Of a stretch of 64,000 nucleotides of DNA, positions 44,509-53,307 are shown in pieces. How positions within the stretch are numbered: the stretch's first letter is position 1; every line of letters starts with the position of its first letter. The stretch is taken from positions 62,001-126,000 of the forward strand of contig CBDDFV010000010.1 of assembly GCA_965227335.1 (NCBI GenBank), given 5' to 3'. This stretch comes from CBDDFV01 sp965227335. Lineage in GTDB: Bacteria; Planctomycetota; Phycisphaerae; Phycisphaerales; SM1A02. The notes below the pieces were generated by a model. The model was not told where the DNA came from and searched no databases. It was given only the letters and a program-made list of their open reading frames with translations. Made by a program: the position numbers and the translations under genes.

Positions 44509-45153
44509 ATGAAGACCACGCATGTCCTCGCCCTCGCGACCGTCGCCGTCATGGCCGCCGCCGCGTCCGCTGATTACACCGGCCTCCTCGTCGAGGAATC
44601 GACCGACGCCGCCGCCGACGCCCTCGGCCTCGCCGTCGTCGATGTCTACGCCACGTTCGATAACGCGGCGGACGAGATCCTCACCGCGACCGCGCTCGGC
44701 GTCACCACCACCGACCTCAACGGCTTCTGGCAGCACCCCCTGGGCTCCGACCTCGCGCCGCTCGACAGCCTGATCGCGCTGGACAGCACCCTCGCCTACG
44801 ACAGCTTCGTCACCGTCGGCGCCGCGAGCACCAGCCTCATCCCCGGCGCGTTCACTGTCGATGTCGACAGCCTCGCGTTCAATAATGTCGGCCTGCTCAA
44901 CGGCACCTGGGCCTCGCTGCCCGGCAACCCCGACGCCTTCGCCGGCGGCGACTCCCGCGTCCTCCTCGCCCGACTCACTGTCAACCAGGGCGAAGACGTC
45001 AGCGGCATGATCAGCGTCTCGTGGGCCAACGGCGGCCCCCCGAGCATCGAGATCCCCGAGTCCTTCGCGTACAGCACCGTCCCCGCCCCCGGCGCCCTCG
45101 CCCTGCTCGGGCTCGCGGCCGGCCTGGGCCGCGGACGCCGTCGACGCGCCTGA
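44509..45153 (+). CDS. PEP-CTERM-type sorted exoprotein
   Basis: 214 residues. Signal peptide (HVLALATVAVMAAAASA), a beta-rich secreted domain, and the C-terminal sorting tail VPAPGALALLGLAAGLGRGR followed by an Arg-rich end. The tail is the planctomycete variant of the PEP-CTERM signal (VPxPG, hydrophobic helix, basic end) cut by an exosortase. ATG 44509 has a GGAG about 11 nt upstream. The exosortase locus begins 2 kb downstream. Function beyond surface display is unknown. Confidence 0.85.
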   Translation: MKTTHVLALATVAVMAAAASADYTGLLVEESTDAAADALGLAVVDVYATFDNAADEILTATALGVTTTDLNGFWQHPLGSDLAPLDSLIALDSTLAYDSFVTVGAASTSLIPGAFTVDVDSLAFNNVGLLNGTWASLPGNPDAFAGGDSRVLLARLTVNQGEDVSGMISVSWANGGPPSIEIPESFAYSTVPAPGALALLGLAAGLGRGRRRRA

Positions 45154-45228
45154 TTCATCCCCGCTGATCCAATCCCTGATTACCCCCCCGATCCTCCCCG
45201 TTCAAACCCGAACCCACCCCCCCGCCTG

Positions 45229-45265
45229 ACGCCCGCGGCAATCCTCGCCGCGGGCGTTCCCTTTT
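45229..45265 (+). terminator. Terminator after the PEP-CTERM gene
   Basis: Stem ACGCCCGCGGC (45229-45239) / GCCGCGGGCGT (45247-45257) followed by TCCCTTTTG. Stable stem but a broken T-run. Confidence 0.7.
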
Positions 45266-45310
45266 GCGCACGCCGCGCAATGAGCCGCGGTTCGCTACGC
45301 TATCGGGCCT

Positions 45311-45877
45311 ATGCGCGACCATCTCCTCCAGCGACTCGACCTCACGCTCGACGCCCTCGCCCACGTCCGCGAACAGATCGACGTCGTGCACACGATCGGC
45401 GAACGGCTCTGCGCGTCGATCCGGGAGGGCGGCGTCATTTACGCGGCGGGCAACGGCGGCTCCGCCGCGCAGGCGATGCACTTCACCGAGGAGTTGATCG
45501 GGCGGTACCGGGGCGATCGTCCGGGTCGGGCCGCGATCTGTCTGAACGCGGATCCGACGGCCCTGACGTGCATTGCGAATGATTTCGGGTACGACGAGGT
45601 CTTCGCCCGTCAGGTGCGTGCGCTGGCGGGGGCGGGGGACGTGTTCGTCGGGTTCTCGACGTCCGGGAACAGCGCGAACGTGGTGCGGGCCCTGGAGGCC
45701 GCGCGGGACGCGGGGGCGGCGACGTTCGCGCTCCTCGGTCGGGACGGCGGGCGTTGCCAGGGGATCGCGTCTTCGTCGATCGTGATCCCGCTGGAGGACT
45801 CCGCCGCGATCCAGGACGCCCACCAGTCGGTGCTGCATCTGTGGTGCGAGATGGTCGAGCTCGACGCGTCCGCATAA
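45311..45877 (+). CDS. gmhA: Phosphoheptose isomerase-like SIS protein (GmhA)
   Basis: 188-residue SIS-domain isomerase. YAAGNGGSAAQAMHFTEEL, VGFSTSGNSANVVRAL and DAHQSVLHLWCEMVE match GmhA, which converts sedoheptulose-7-phosphate to D-glycero-manno-heptose-7-phosphate for the LPS core. It lies between two PEP-CTERM genes and near the polysaccharide locus but is on the opposite strand to it. Confidence 0.87.
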   Translation: MRDHLLQRLDLTLDALAHVREQIDVVHTIGERLCASIREGGVIYAAGNGGSAAQAMHFTEELIGRYRGDRPGRAAICLNADPTALTCIANDFGYDEVFARQVRALAGAGDVFVGFSTSGNSANVVRALEAARDAGAATFALLGRDGGRCQGIASSSIVIPLEDSAAIQDAHQSVLHLWCEMVELDASA

Positions 45878-46183
45878 GTCGATCGAGGGGGCGAGGTCGG
45901 GCGCCGTCGTTTATCGGGGTCAATTCAGCGAACCGCGCGGAGACGGCGGAAGTCTGGCGCTGACGTGCGGTCCCATAGGCTGAATCAGGCTCGGATCGGG
46001 TCCTCCCGTCTTGGAATGTCGCATCGGCGTGTCACACTTGAGGTGCCGCGGGCGAGACCTCGCCCCGGTTCCGGCGGGGCGCTCCCGCACGACACGATGC
46101 ACGATGCGTCACGACTCGACCCGGCGAGTCGGCGGCGTTTCCTGACTGGTTCCGGGGTCCAATTGCAATTCGGAGAAAGACAC
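45878..46183. other. Intergenic region before the second PEP-CTERM gene
   Basis: 306 bp without a recognised gene; presumably a promoter and leader. GGAGAAAG lies 5-12 nt before ATG 46184. The upstream in-frame open region encodes a short SRRRFLTG string that I do not consider part of the protein. Confidence 0.4.
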
Positions 46184-46927
46184 ATGAAGAAGCAGACTCT
46201 GCTCGCCGCGGCCGGGATCGCAATCGCCGGCATGGCCGCGTCGGCCCAGGCCGGCAAGGTGGTCGTCGACGGCATCGGCGGCGCCGTGACGATGGAAAGT
46301 GCGACGATCCCGGGCGTGTTTGACGCCTCGTCGCCCGTGTTCACCAACTCCGCCCTGTCCGCGATCCACAACGATCTCAAGGGCAAGGGCATCACCACCG
46401 ACGGCGTCGTCACGTTCATCCTGATGGACACCACGGACGGCCTGACGTTCGCCGCCCTCGTCGACGACGTCACCCAGCCGGGCGGCTTCAACGGCTTCAC
46501 GGCCAGCCTCGGCATGAGCACGACCGCGCCGATCACGGGCGTCGACTTCATCAACGACGCGAACGGCGACATCACCCAGCAGCTCAACCCCGGCAACGGC
46601 ACGATCACTTCGGCGGGCCTGTTCGACTGGGACGCGGATCACCTCGGCGACGCGTTCGCCTGGGCGAACCTCGACGCCGGCGACTTCGTTTCGTTCAACT
46701 TCACCGAACAGGACGACACCTCCGCGGGTCTCGCCAGCACCGACACCTTCCAGTTCGTGAGCTGGAACGGCGCCGAGTGGGAAGTCGTCGCGAACGGCGA
46801 CTTCACGAATGACGGTCAGTTCGCATTCTCGTTCACGGTCCTGCCCGTTCCCGCCGCCGCGCTCATGGGCGTCGCCGGCCTCGCGGGCGTCGTGATCCGC
46901 CGTCGCCGCCAGGCGAAGCGCGCGTAA
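46184..46927 (+). CDS. PEP-CTERM-like exoprotein, variant tail
   Basis: 247 residues. Signal peptide (MKKQTLLAAAGIAIAGMAAS), a beta-sandwich domain rich in Asp, Thr and Gly, and a C-terminal tail VLPVPAAALMGVAGLAGVVI followed by an RRRRQAKRA end. It has the hydrophobic helix and basic end of a PEP-CTERM signal, but the usual VPEP or VPAPG is VPAA. ATG 46184 is set by the RBS and signal peptide. It is next to the exosortase locus. Confidence 0.82.
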   Translation: MKKQTLLAAAGIAIAGMAASAQAGKVVVDGIGGAVTMESATIPGVFDASSPVFTNSALSAIHNDLKGKGITTDGVVTFILMDTTDGLTFAALVDDVTQPGGFNGFTASLGMSTTAPITGVDFINDANGDITQQLNPGNGTITSAGLFDWDADHLGDAFAWANLDAGDFVSFNFTEQDDTSAGLASTDTFQFVSWNGAEWEVVANGDFTNDGQFAFSFTVLPVPAAALMGVAGLAGVVIRRRRQAKRA

Positions 46928-46962
46928 ACGACCCGCTGATTCACCAGCATGCTCCTAGCTCC

Positions 46963-46998
46963 GGGTCCGGGTTGACTTCGGTCTTCCCGGGCCCTTTT
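46963..46998 (+). terminator. Terminator after the second PEP-CTERM gene
   Basis: Stem GGGTCCGGG (46963-46971) / CCCGGGCCC (46986-46994, one G-U pair) followed by TTTT, in the gap between this gene and the convergent rmlB. Confidence 0.7.
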
Positions 46999-47041
46999 CT
47001 CATGGGGGGATGAACCGCGGGCGGCGCGGTCCGCCGCGGGC

Positions 47042-48079
47042 TCACGCTGACTGCCGGCGCTGTCCGTGCTTCAGCGGACGCCACCACGATTCGTGGTCGA
47101 CGTACCACTGCACCGTCGCCTCCAGCGCCGCCGGCCACGCGCTCCGCGTCGGACGCCAGCCCAGCTCCCGCTCGATCTTCGAGGCGTCGATCGCGTACCG
47201 GCGGTCGTGACCGAGGCGATCCGCCACCGGCTCGATCATCGATTCGTCGCGCCCGAGAATCTCGAGAATCGAATGCGTGAGTTCGATGTTGCTGCGCTCG
47301 TTGTCGCCGCCGATGTTGTAGACCTCGCCGACCCCGCCCCGCTCCAGCACCGCGAGAATCGCCTCCACGTGGTCGTCCACATGCAGCCAGTCGCGCACGT
47401 TCAGACCGTCGCCGTACAGCGGGACCTTCGCCCCGTCGATGAGGTTGCTCACGAAGAGCGGGATCACCTTCTCCGGATACTGGTACGGGCCGAAGTTGTT
47501 CGAACACCGCGTGACCATCACCGGGAAACCGAACGTCTCCGCGTACGCCAGCGCGATCAGATCCGACGCCGCCTTCGACGCCGCGTACGGACTGCGGGGC
47601 GCCATCGGCGTGGACTCCGTGAACTTCAGCTCCGGCTGGTCGAGCGGCAATGACCCGTACACCTCGTCCGTGCTCACGTGCACGAAACGTTCGATCGTCC
47701 CCGCGTCGCGGCAGGCGTCGAGCAGCACCTGCGTGCCCTGCACGTTCGTCGAGATGAACGGGCCCGAGTCGTGAATCGAACGGTCGACGTGGCTCTCCGC
47801 CGCGAAATGCACCACCGAATCACACCCCGCCAGCGCATCGAGCAGCGGCTCGCGGTCGCGGATGTCCGCGTGCACGAAGGTGTAACGCAGGTTGTCCCGC
47901 ACCCCGGTGAGACTCTCGAGATTCCCGGCGTAGGTGAGGGCGTCGTAATTGACGACCTCGACCTGGGGACGTTCCCGCAGGATCATCCGCACGAACGCGC
48001 CGCCGATGAAACCCGCCCCGCCCGTCACCAGCACGCGGCGCGGCGTCCATCCATCGTTCGTCGTCGTCGTCTTCGTCAT
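47042..48079 (-). CDS. rmlB: dTDP-glucose 4,6-dehydratase
   Basis: 345-residue short-chain dehydrogenase/epimerase. NAD-binding VLVTGGAGFIGGAF, catalytic STDEVYG and YAASKAASD (Y-x-x-x-K), and RNCSNNFGPYQYPEK-like TRCSNNFGPYQYPEKVIPLF. It makes dTDP-4-keto-6-deoxyglucose from the product of RmlA. It is the last gene of the minus-strand polysaccharide locus, 34 bp after rmlA. No rmlD is visible. Confidence 0.95.
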   Translation of the reverse strand: MTKTTTTNDGWTPRRVLVTGGAGFIGGAFVRMILRERPQVEVVNYDALTYAGNLESLTGVRDNLRYTFVHADIRDREPLLDALAGCDSVVHFAAESHVDRSIHDSGPFISTNVQGTQVLLDACRDAGTIERFVHVSTDEVYGSLPLDQPELKFTESTPMAPRSPYAASKAASDLIALAYAETFGFPVMVTRCSNNFGPYQYPEKVIPLFVSNLIDGAKVPLYGDGLNVRDWLHVDDHVEAILAVLERGGVGEVYNIGGDNERSNIELTHSILEILGRDESMIEPVADRLGHDRRYAIDASKIERELGWRPTRSAWPAALEATVQWYVDHESWWRPLKHGQRRQSA

Positions 48080-48113
48080 CGACCGATCTCCAGATCTCGT
48101 CCCGACGTCGGCG

Positions 48114-48878
48114 TCAGGCCGAACGTCGCAGCGGGGCCGCGGCGGCGTCCGTCACGTTGTTGGCGCCGCCCGACGCCACGAGCTGACTCGCCCGGTACAG
48201 ACTCTCGAACGTGCCGGCGTCCGTCCACCAGCCGTCCAGCACATCGTAGGTGAGGTCGCCCCGCCGCAGATAGGCGTTGTTCACATCCGTCACCTCCAGC
48301 TCGCCCCGATCGCTCGGCTCGAGCGTGCGACAGATGTCGAACACGTCCGCGTCGTACATGTAGATGCCCGTCACCGCGAAATGCGAGGGCGGATCCGACG
48401 GCTTCTCGATGATCTCCGCGATTCGCTCGTCCTCAAAGCGCGGCACGCCGAAACGCTCGGGATCCGGCACTTCCTTGAGCAGCACCTTCGCCCCCGACGG
48501 CTGCGTGAAGAACCCGCCCACGGCGCCGCGAATGTCGCGCTCCAGCAGATTGTCGCCGAGCACGACGCAGATCTTCTGCCCGTCCGCGAAGTCCTCCGCC
48601 AGCGCCAGGGCGTCCGCGATGCCGCCCTCGCCCTCCTGGTAGGTGTAGTGCAGGTCGTCGACGCCGAGATGCTTGCCGTTGCGCAGCAGCTTCAGGAAAT
48701 CGCCCGCGTGCTCGCCGCCGGTGACGATCAGGATCTCCTTGATCCCGGCGTTCACGAGACATTGAATGGGGTAGTAGATCATCGGACGGTCGTAGACCGG
48801 CAGCAGATGCTTGTTCGTGACCTGCGTCAGCGGACGAAGCCGCGTGCCCAGACCGCCGGCGAGAATAACGCCCTTCAT
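48114..48878 (-). CDS. rmlA: Glucose-1-phosphate thymidylyltransferase
   Basis: 254 residues. Signature GVILAGGLGTRLRPLT followed by NKHLLPVYDRPM, then VVLGDNLLERDI and EIIEKPSDPPSHFAVTGIYM. It forms dTDP-glucose from dTTP and glucose-1-phosphate. It is shorter than the usual 290 residues, as in the archaeal/short RmlA group. ATG 48878 is chosen because the signature starts at residue 2; eight upstream residues are not conserved. Confidence 0.93.
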   Translation of the reverse strand: MKGVILAGGLGTRLRPLTQVTNKHLLPVYDRPMIYYPIQCLVNAGIKEILIVTGGEHAGDFLKLLRNGKHLGVDDLHYTYQEGEGGIADALALAEDFADGQKICVVLGDNLLERDIRGAVGGFFTQPSGAKVLLKEVPDPERFGVPRFEDERIAEIIEKPSDPPSHFAVTGIYMYDADVFDICRTLEPSDRGELEVTDVNNAYLRRGDLTYDVLDGWWTDAGTFESLYRASQLVASGGANNVTDAAAAPLRRSA

Positions 48879-49020
48879 CGCATGCACTCCCGCGCGGCCC
48901 ACGCCGCGCCGTTCCTGAATCGCCGCGCCCGAGCCGGTCCCGCCGACTCACGCCGCATCAACACGACATCGGCCTGTCGAACCTGCGACTCCGGTCGAAT
49001 CGCCGGCCGACGACCGCAAA

Positions 49021-52000
49021 TCACTCCTCGCCCGCCGCCGTCGTGCGACGCGCCTCCGCCCGACGACGCAGCGACGCCAGCCGGGCGTCCAGGCCCGGGG
49101 CCGGACCGGCGAGGGCCAGCAGACGCGCCGCCTCATCCAGCGTCTCCCGCGCATCATCCACCCGCCCCGCCCGCAGCAGCACGTCCGCCCGCGTCAGGTG
49201 CATCGCCGCGTCCTCCGGACGCGACGTCAGCGCGGCGTCGACGGTCTGCAGCGCCTCGTCATGACGCCCCAGTCGCGTGAGCGCCTGCGCCTGCGTATCC
49301 AGCAACGCCGGCTCGTCGGGCGCCGACTGCAACGCCCGCTCGATGTACGACAACGCCCGCGTCGCCGCGTCAGACGATCCGGGTCCGCCCGCGGCCGTGG
49401 CGTTCAACTCGACCATCGCCAGGTTGTTCAACGCCGCCGCGTACGACGGCCGGATCTCAATCGCACGCTCGTACGCCTGTCGCGCGGCGTCGAGATCATC
49501 CTCGATCTCCGCCGCCACGCCCCGGGCGAACGACGACGCCGCCGCCCGGTCCGGAGCCGCGTTCTCGAGGCGAGACGCCATGCGACGAACGCCTTCAACA
49601 AACGGCGCGGCGTCGTTCGTCGTCTCCGACGCCAGCCGCAGCCATTCCTGCATGACCCGCAGCGTGTTGATCTCGTCACCCGCGGTCAGCGGCTCGACCG
49701 CCTCGAGCAACGTCGCCGCCGCCTCGTCGCTGGTCGTCCACGACGCGAGTGGAATGAACGCGAAACGCCACGAGCGATCCGACTCGAGGGCCGGGCCGAG
49801 CGTCCGGAGCACCTCCGCGTGACGACCCGCCGCCACCATCACCCGCGCCCACGCAAGCGTCTGTTCGGGCGTTTCGAGCGGACGGGCGGTGAGCGCGGCT
49901 CGGTGCGCCGCGATCTGCGCCGCCGCGTCGCGCGGCCGATCCAGCTTCAGCAGGAGCGACGCGATCATGAGATCCGCTTCGAGCGGTTCGTGCATCGTGC
50001 GTCGCCGCCACTCCTCGGCCGCGATCTTCGCCTGATCCCACGCTTCGCTCGCCACGAGGAGATCGACAAGCCACTGCGCCGGCTCCGGAGCGGTGGGCAG
50101 GCGATTCGTCGCCGCGCGGGCGAGCCGTTGCGCCTCGTTCCCCCGGCCGGCGTCGCGATGCATGAAGACGGCGAGCCGCCAGGCGGGAAGGAACTGCGGA
50201 TGGTCCTCGGTGATCCGACGTGCTTCGTCGAGGTCGTCGTCGGTCGGCGTCATGCGTCCGTCGCGGACGGGAACGCGTTCGAGGAGCGAGAGCGTGGCGG
50301 TGAGACCATCGGGCGTCTGGTCGGCGTCCGTCTCGGCCGCCCCGCGAATCGCTTCGATGAGACGCCCCCGATCCGACTCGCCCGTGGCGAACATCGCGAG
50401 CGCGAGCACCGCGCGAAGGGCCGGATCGTTCGGCGCGATGCGGAGCCCGGCCGTCGCCGCCTCCCGCGCGCTCGCGGCGTCACGCGCCTGGAGCAGCGTG
50501 CGGGCGAGTTGATGATGGACGTGCGCCTCCTCCGGCGCCGCGGCCACCGCCGCGCGAAACGCCTCGATCGCGCGGCTCACATCACCGAATCGTCGTTCGA
50601 ACTCGCCGCGGGCGAGGGCCGCCGCCGACGCATCGCCCGCGAACGACGCCGCCGCGAGCACCGCCCGTCCGCCGTCGACGTCGCCCGACATCGCCCGGTG
50701 GGCCGCCGCCTGCAGGACCGCCAGATCGCTTGGTTCGTCAGACGCCAGCAACTCGTCGTAGATCGCGCCGGCCTCCTCCATCCGGCCCGCCCGCACGGCG
50801 AGCTGCGCGGCGAGGAGCTGGTCCATCTCCGAATCCGGATCCGCGAGCCGCTTCGCCTCGTCCGCCGCCGCCGCGAAGTCGCCCTGGGTCGTGAGCAACT
50901 GCAGTTGCAGCTGACGCAGCGTCGGATCATCGGGCAAGAGCTGGTCGAGCTTGCGGAGCCGACGATCCGCCTCCGCGAAATCGCCGGTCTGCTGAAGCAG
51001 CGTGATCAGCTGGGGATAGAGTCCCGTGCGGTTGGGGTAGAGATCGACCGCCCGGGCGAGATACAGCGCCGCCTCGCGCGGGTTCGACTTCAGACCGGTC
51101 AGGTTCGCCTCCGCCATCAGGGTCAGGGCGGGCAGGGAGTCCGGCGCTTCATCGAGAATCCGCGTCACGTCGAGAATCGCTCCCGCCAGCGCGACTTCAT
51201 CGTCGGCGTGGAACCGGATGCGACGGGCCGCGTCGGCCAGACGAACCTGGTGCGCCTCGCCGCCGAGACGCTTGCGCAGCGCATCGGTCGCCGCCCGCAC
51301 CGCGGACTCGTTGCGCCAGAACGCGGACTGATCAAGCGCGAAGGACAAGGTCTCCGTCGTCGGGAACCGGTCGACGAGTTGCTCGAGCGCCGCGGTCGCC
51401 TCCGGTCGCCGGTGGCGAACGAGGAACCCCGCCCGACGTCGCGCCAGCGTCTCATCCGACGCGGCGACATCATCGAGCGTATTCAGCAGATCGACCGCCT
51501 CGTCCATCCGGTCCGCCGTCGCGAGCCGCTCCGCTTCCAGCAGTGTCCACAACGGCGTACGACCGCCGAGCGAGGCGGCCCGGTCCATCAGCGCCTGCGC
51601 CGCCGGCATGAGATCCGCCGTCAGGCACGCCGACGCCAGCCGGAGCAGACGCTCGTCCGTCGCCCCCGGGTCATCCAGCAGTTCGTCGACCAGGCGTTGC
51701 GCGTCGCCGAGACGGTCCTCCGTCATGTACGCCTCGAAGAGCAGCGTGTCGAACTCCGCGAGGTCGGGCAGTTGGGTGCGCAGGCCCCGAAGCAGCGGGA
51801 TGAGATCGATGTCCCCCCCTTCCGCCGCCGCGCCGTCGCGTCGGGCCGCCGCCGCTGCTCGTGCGTACATGACATAGGGGGCGGGTTGTCCTTCCGGCGC
51901 GCGACGCAACGCCTCGCGGGCCGCCGCTCGTGCTTCGAGCGACTGCCCGATCGCGAGCAGCGCTTCCGCGTGGGCGAGTCGGGCCCCGATCCAGTTCGGG

Positions 52001-53307
52001 TCCAGCGCCGCGGCCTGACGGAAACTCCGTTCCGCCACCGCGGCCTCGCCGACCCGGCGGGCCGCCTCGCCGCGCAGGAAGTGGAGGAACGCATCGGTCG
52101 GCGCCGCCGCGATCGCGTTGTCGTACACGCGTCGGGCCTGCGGCCACGGGGTCGGTTCGTCCGATGTGCGCAGGGCGAGCGCATCGAGACACGCGGGCGC
52201 GAGTTCATCCGACGGATCCGTTTCCGCGGCCACGGCGTTGCGCAGGGCGGCGAGGGCTTCCGCCGCGGCGGCCGTCTCGCCGCGGGCGATATGGATCATC
52301 GTCGACCATCGTCGCAACTCGGGATCCATCGTCGTGAGCGTTTCGTGCGCGCGGTCCACCGTCGCCGCCGCGTTGACGAGTTCATTGCGTCGCCAATGGC
52401 GTCGCACCATCGTGGCGTAGACGGCCGGATCATCCGGCGCCGCCGCGATCTTGTCCTCCAGCAACTGCTCCGCCGGTTCGTCGAGTCCGAAGAGGTCGAG
52501 CATGGCGACGAGCTGCTGCAGCGTCTCGGTGTCGTCGGCGCCGCGCGAGGCGGCCGTCATCAGCAGATCCCGCGCGTCGGTGTTCCGGCCCTGCTCCGAC
52601 GCCCACGCCGCCGCGAGAACGTGGAACCGCCCGTCGCCGTCGAACGCCTTCGCCCACGTCATGGTCTGTTCGAGCAGTTCATCTCCGGAGACGCCGAGCC
52701 CGCGTTGCGCCTCCAGATGCAGATGTCGCCAGCCGACGTCGTGCGGCTGCAGTTCGATCAGGCGGGCGGCGACGGGCTCGACTTCGTCGAATCGTCGTTC
52801 GACGAAGAGGATCGTCGCCTTCGCCTCCAGCGCGTCGATGTCGTCCGCGTCGATCTCGAGAATCCGCTCCGCCGCGCTCAGCAGTTCGAACCGATGACCC
52901 AGCTGGCGCCGGAGATCGATGAGTTCATGCAGGATCTCCACCGTCCGGACGTCGGACGCGTCGTCGCGGGGGCCGGCGTCGAGCGTATCGAGGGCGTGCA
53001 TGTAGTAGCCGATCGCCTCGAGCAGGTGCTCGTTGTTCACCTTGGGCCGTTGGGCCCGCGCATCGGCGAACGCGGTCAGGGCCTCGACGTCGTCCCGCTG
53101 GTACTGCAGGTAGTAGCTCAGCTTGGCGAGCGTCTCGTCGTAGTCGGCCGCCGCGTACGCGGCCAGGCCTTCGGTCCGACGCTCCGCGATCAGACGCTCC
53201 TGCTGCACGTGACGGACGTACTTGACCGTCGCTGCGCCGCCGATCGCCAGACCCACCACGCCCGCCGCCGCCAGCAGGCGACGCTTTCCACGCTTACTCA
53301 GACGCAT
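49021..53307 (-). CDS. Giant TPR-repeat protein of the exopolysaccharide/exosortase locus
   Basis: 1428 residues. N-terminal membrane anchor (KRRLLAAAGVVGLAIGGAAT) and then TPR-like helix pairs over nearly the whole length, for example AYERAIEIRPSYAAALNNLA near the C-terminus. The anchor lacks a lipobox. Large TPR proteins (PrsT and similar) accompany PEP-CTERM/exosortase polysaccharide loci and act as scaffolds. The start overlaps the end of the sugar-transferase gene by 14 bp. The long opposite-strand open frame over the same DNA is a GC-driven shadow. Confidence 0.88.
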   Translation of the reverse strand: MRLSKRGKRRLLAAAGVVGLAIGGAATVKYVRHVQQERLIAERRTEGLAAYAAADYDETLAKLSYYLQYQRDDVEALTAFADARAQRPKVNNEHLLEAIGYYMHALDTLDAGPRDDASDVRTVEILHELIDLRRQLGHRFELLSAAERILEIDADDIDALEAKATILFVERRFDEVEPVAARLIELQPHDVGWRHLHLEAQRGLGVSGDELLEQTMTWAKAFDGDGRFHVLAAAWASEQGRNTDARDLLMTAASRGADDTETLQQLVAMLDLFGLDEPAEQLLEDKIAAAPDDPAVYATMVRRHWRRNELVNAAATVDRAHETLTTMDPELRRWSTMIHIARGETAAAAEALAALRNAVAAETDPSDELAPACLDALALRTSDEPTPWPQARRVYDNAIAAAPTDAFLHFLRGEAARRVGEAAVAERSFRQAAALDPNWIGARLAHAEALLAIGQSLEARAAAREALRRAPEGQPAPYVMYARAAAAARRDGAAAEGGDIDLIPLLRGLRTQLPDLAEFDTLLFEAYMTEDRLGDAQRLVDELLDDPGATDERLLRLASACLTADLMPAAQALMDRAASLGGRTPLWTLLEAERLATADRMDEAVDLLNTLDDVAASDETLARRRAGFLVRHRRPEATAALEQLVDRFPTTETLSFALDQSAFWRNESAVRAATDALRKRLGGEAHQVRLADAARRIRFHADDEVALAGAILDVTRILDEAPDSLPALTLMAEANLTGLKSNPREAALYLARAVDLYPNRTGLYPQLITLLQQTGDFAEADRRLRKLDQLLPDDPTLRQLQLQLLTTQGDFAAAADEAKRLADPDSEMDQLLAAQLAVRAGRMEEAGAIYDELLASDEPSDLAVLQAAAHRAMSGDVDGGRAVLAAASFAGDASAAALARGEFERRFGDVSRAIEAFRAAVAAAPEEAHVHHQLARTLLQARDAASAREAATAGLRIAPNDPALRAVLALAMFATGESDRGRLIEAIRGAAETDADQTPDGLTATLSLLERVPVRDGRMTPTDDDLDEARRITEDHPQFLPAWRLAVFMHRDAGRGNEAQRLARAATNRLPTAPEPAQWLVDLLVASEAWDQAKIAAEEWRRRTMHEPLEADLMIASLLLKLDRPRDAAAQIAAHRAALTARPLETPEQTLAWARVMVAAGRHAEVLRTLGPALESDRSWRFAFIPLASWTTSDEAAATLLEAVEPLTAGDEINTLRVMQEWLRLASETTNDAAPFVEGVRRMASRLENAAPDRAAASSFARGVAAEIEDDLDAARQAYERAIEIRPSYAAALNNLAMVELNATAAGGPGSSDAATRALSYIERALQSAPDEPALLDTQAQALTRLGRHDEALQTVDAALTSRPEDAAMHLTRADVLLRAGRVDDARETLDEAARLLALAGPAPGLDARLASLRRRAEARRTTAAGEE

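Noticed and set aside
46100..46190. Tat signal (SRRRFLTG) upstream of the PEP-CTERM gene at 46184
   Set aside because: The distance to the hydrophobic region is too long for a Tat signal, and an RBS and normal Sec signal sit at ATG 46184.
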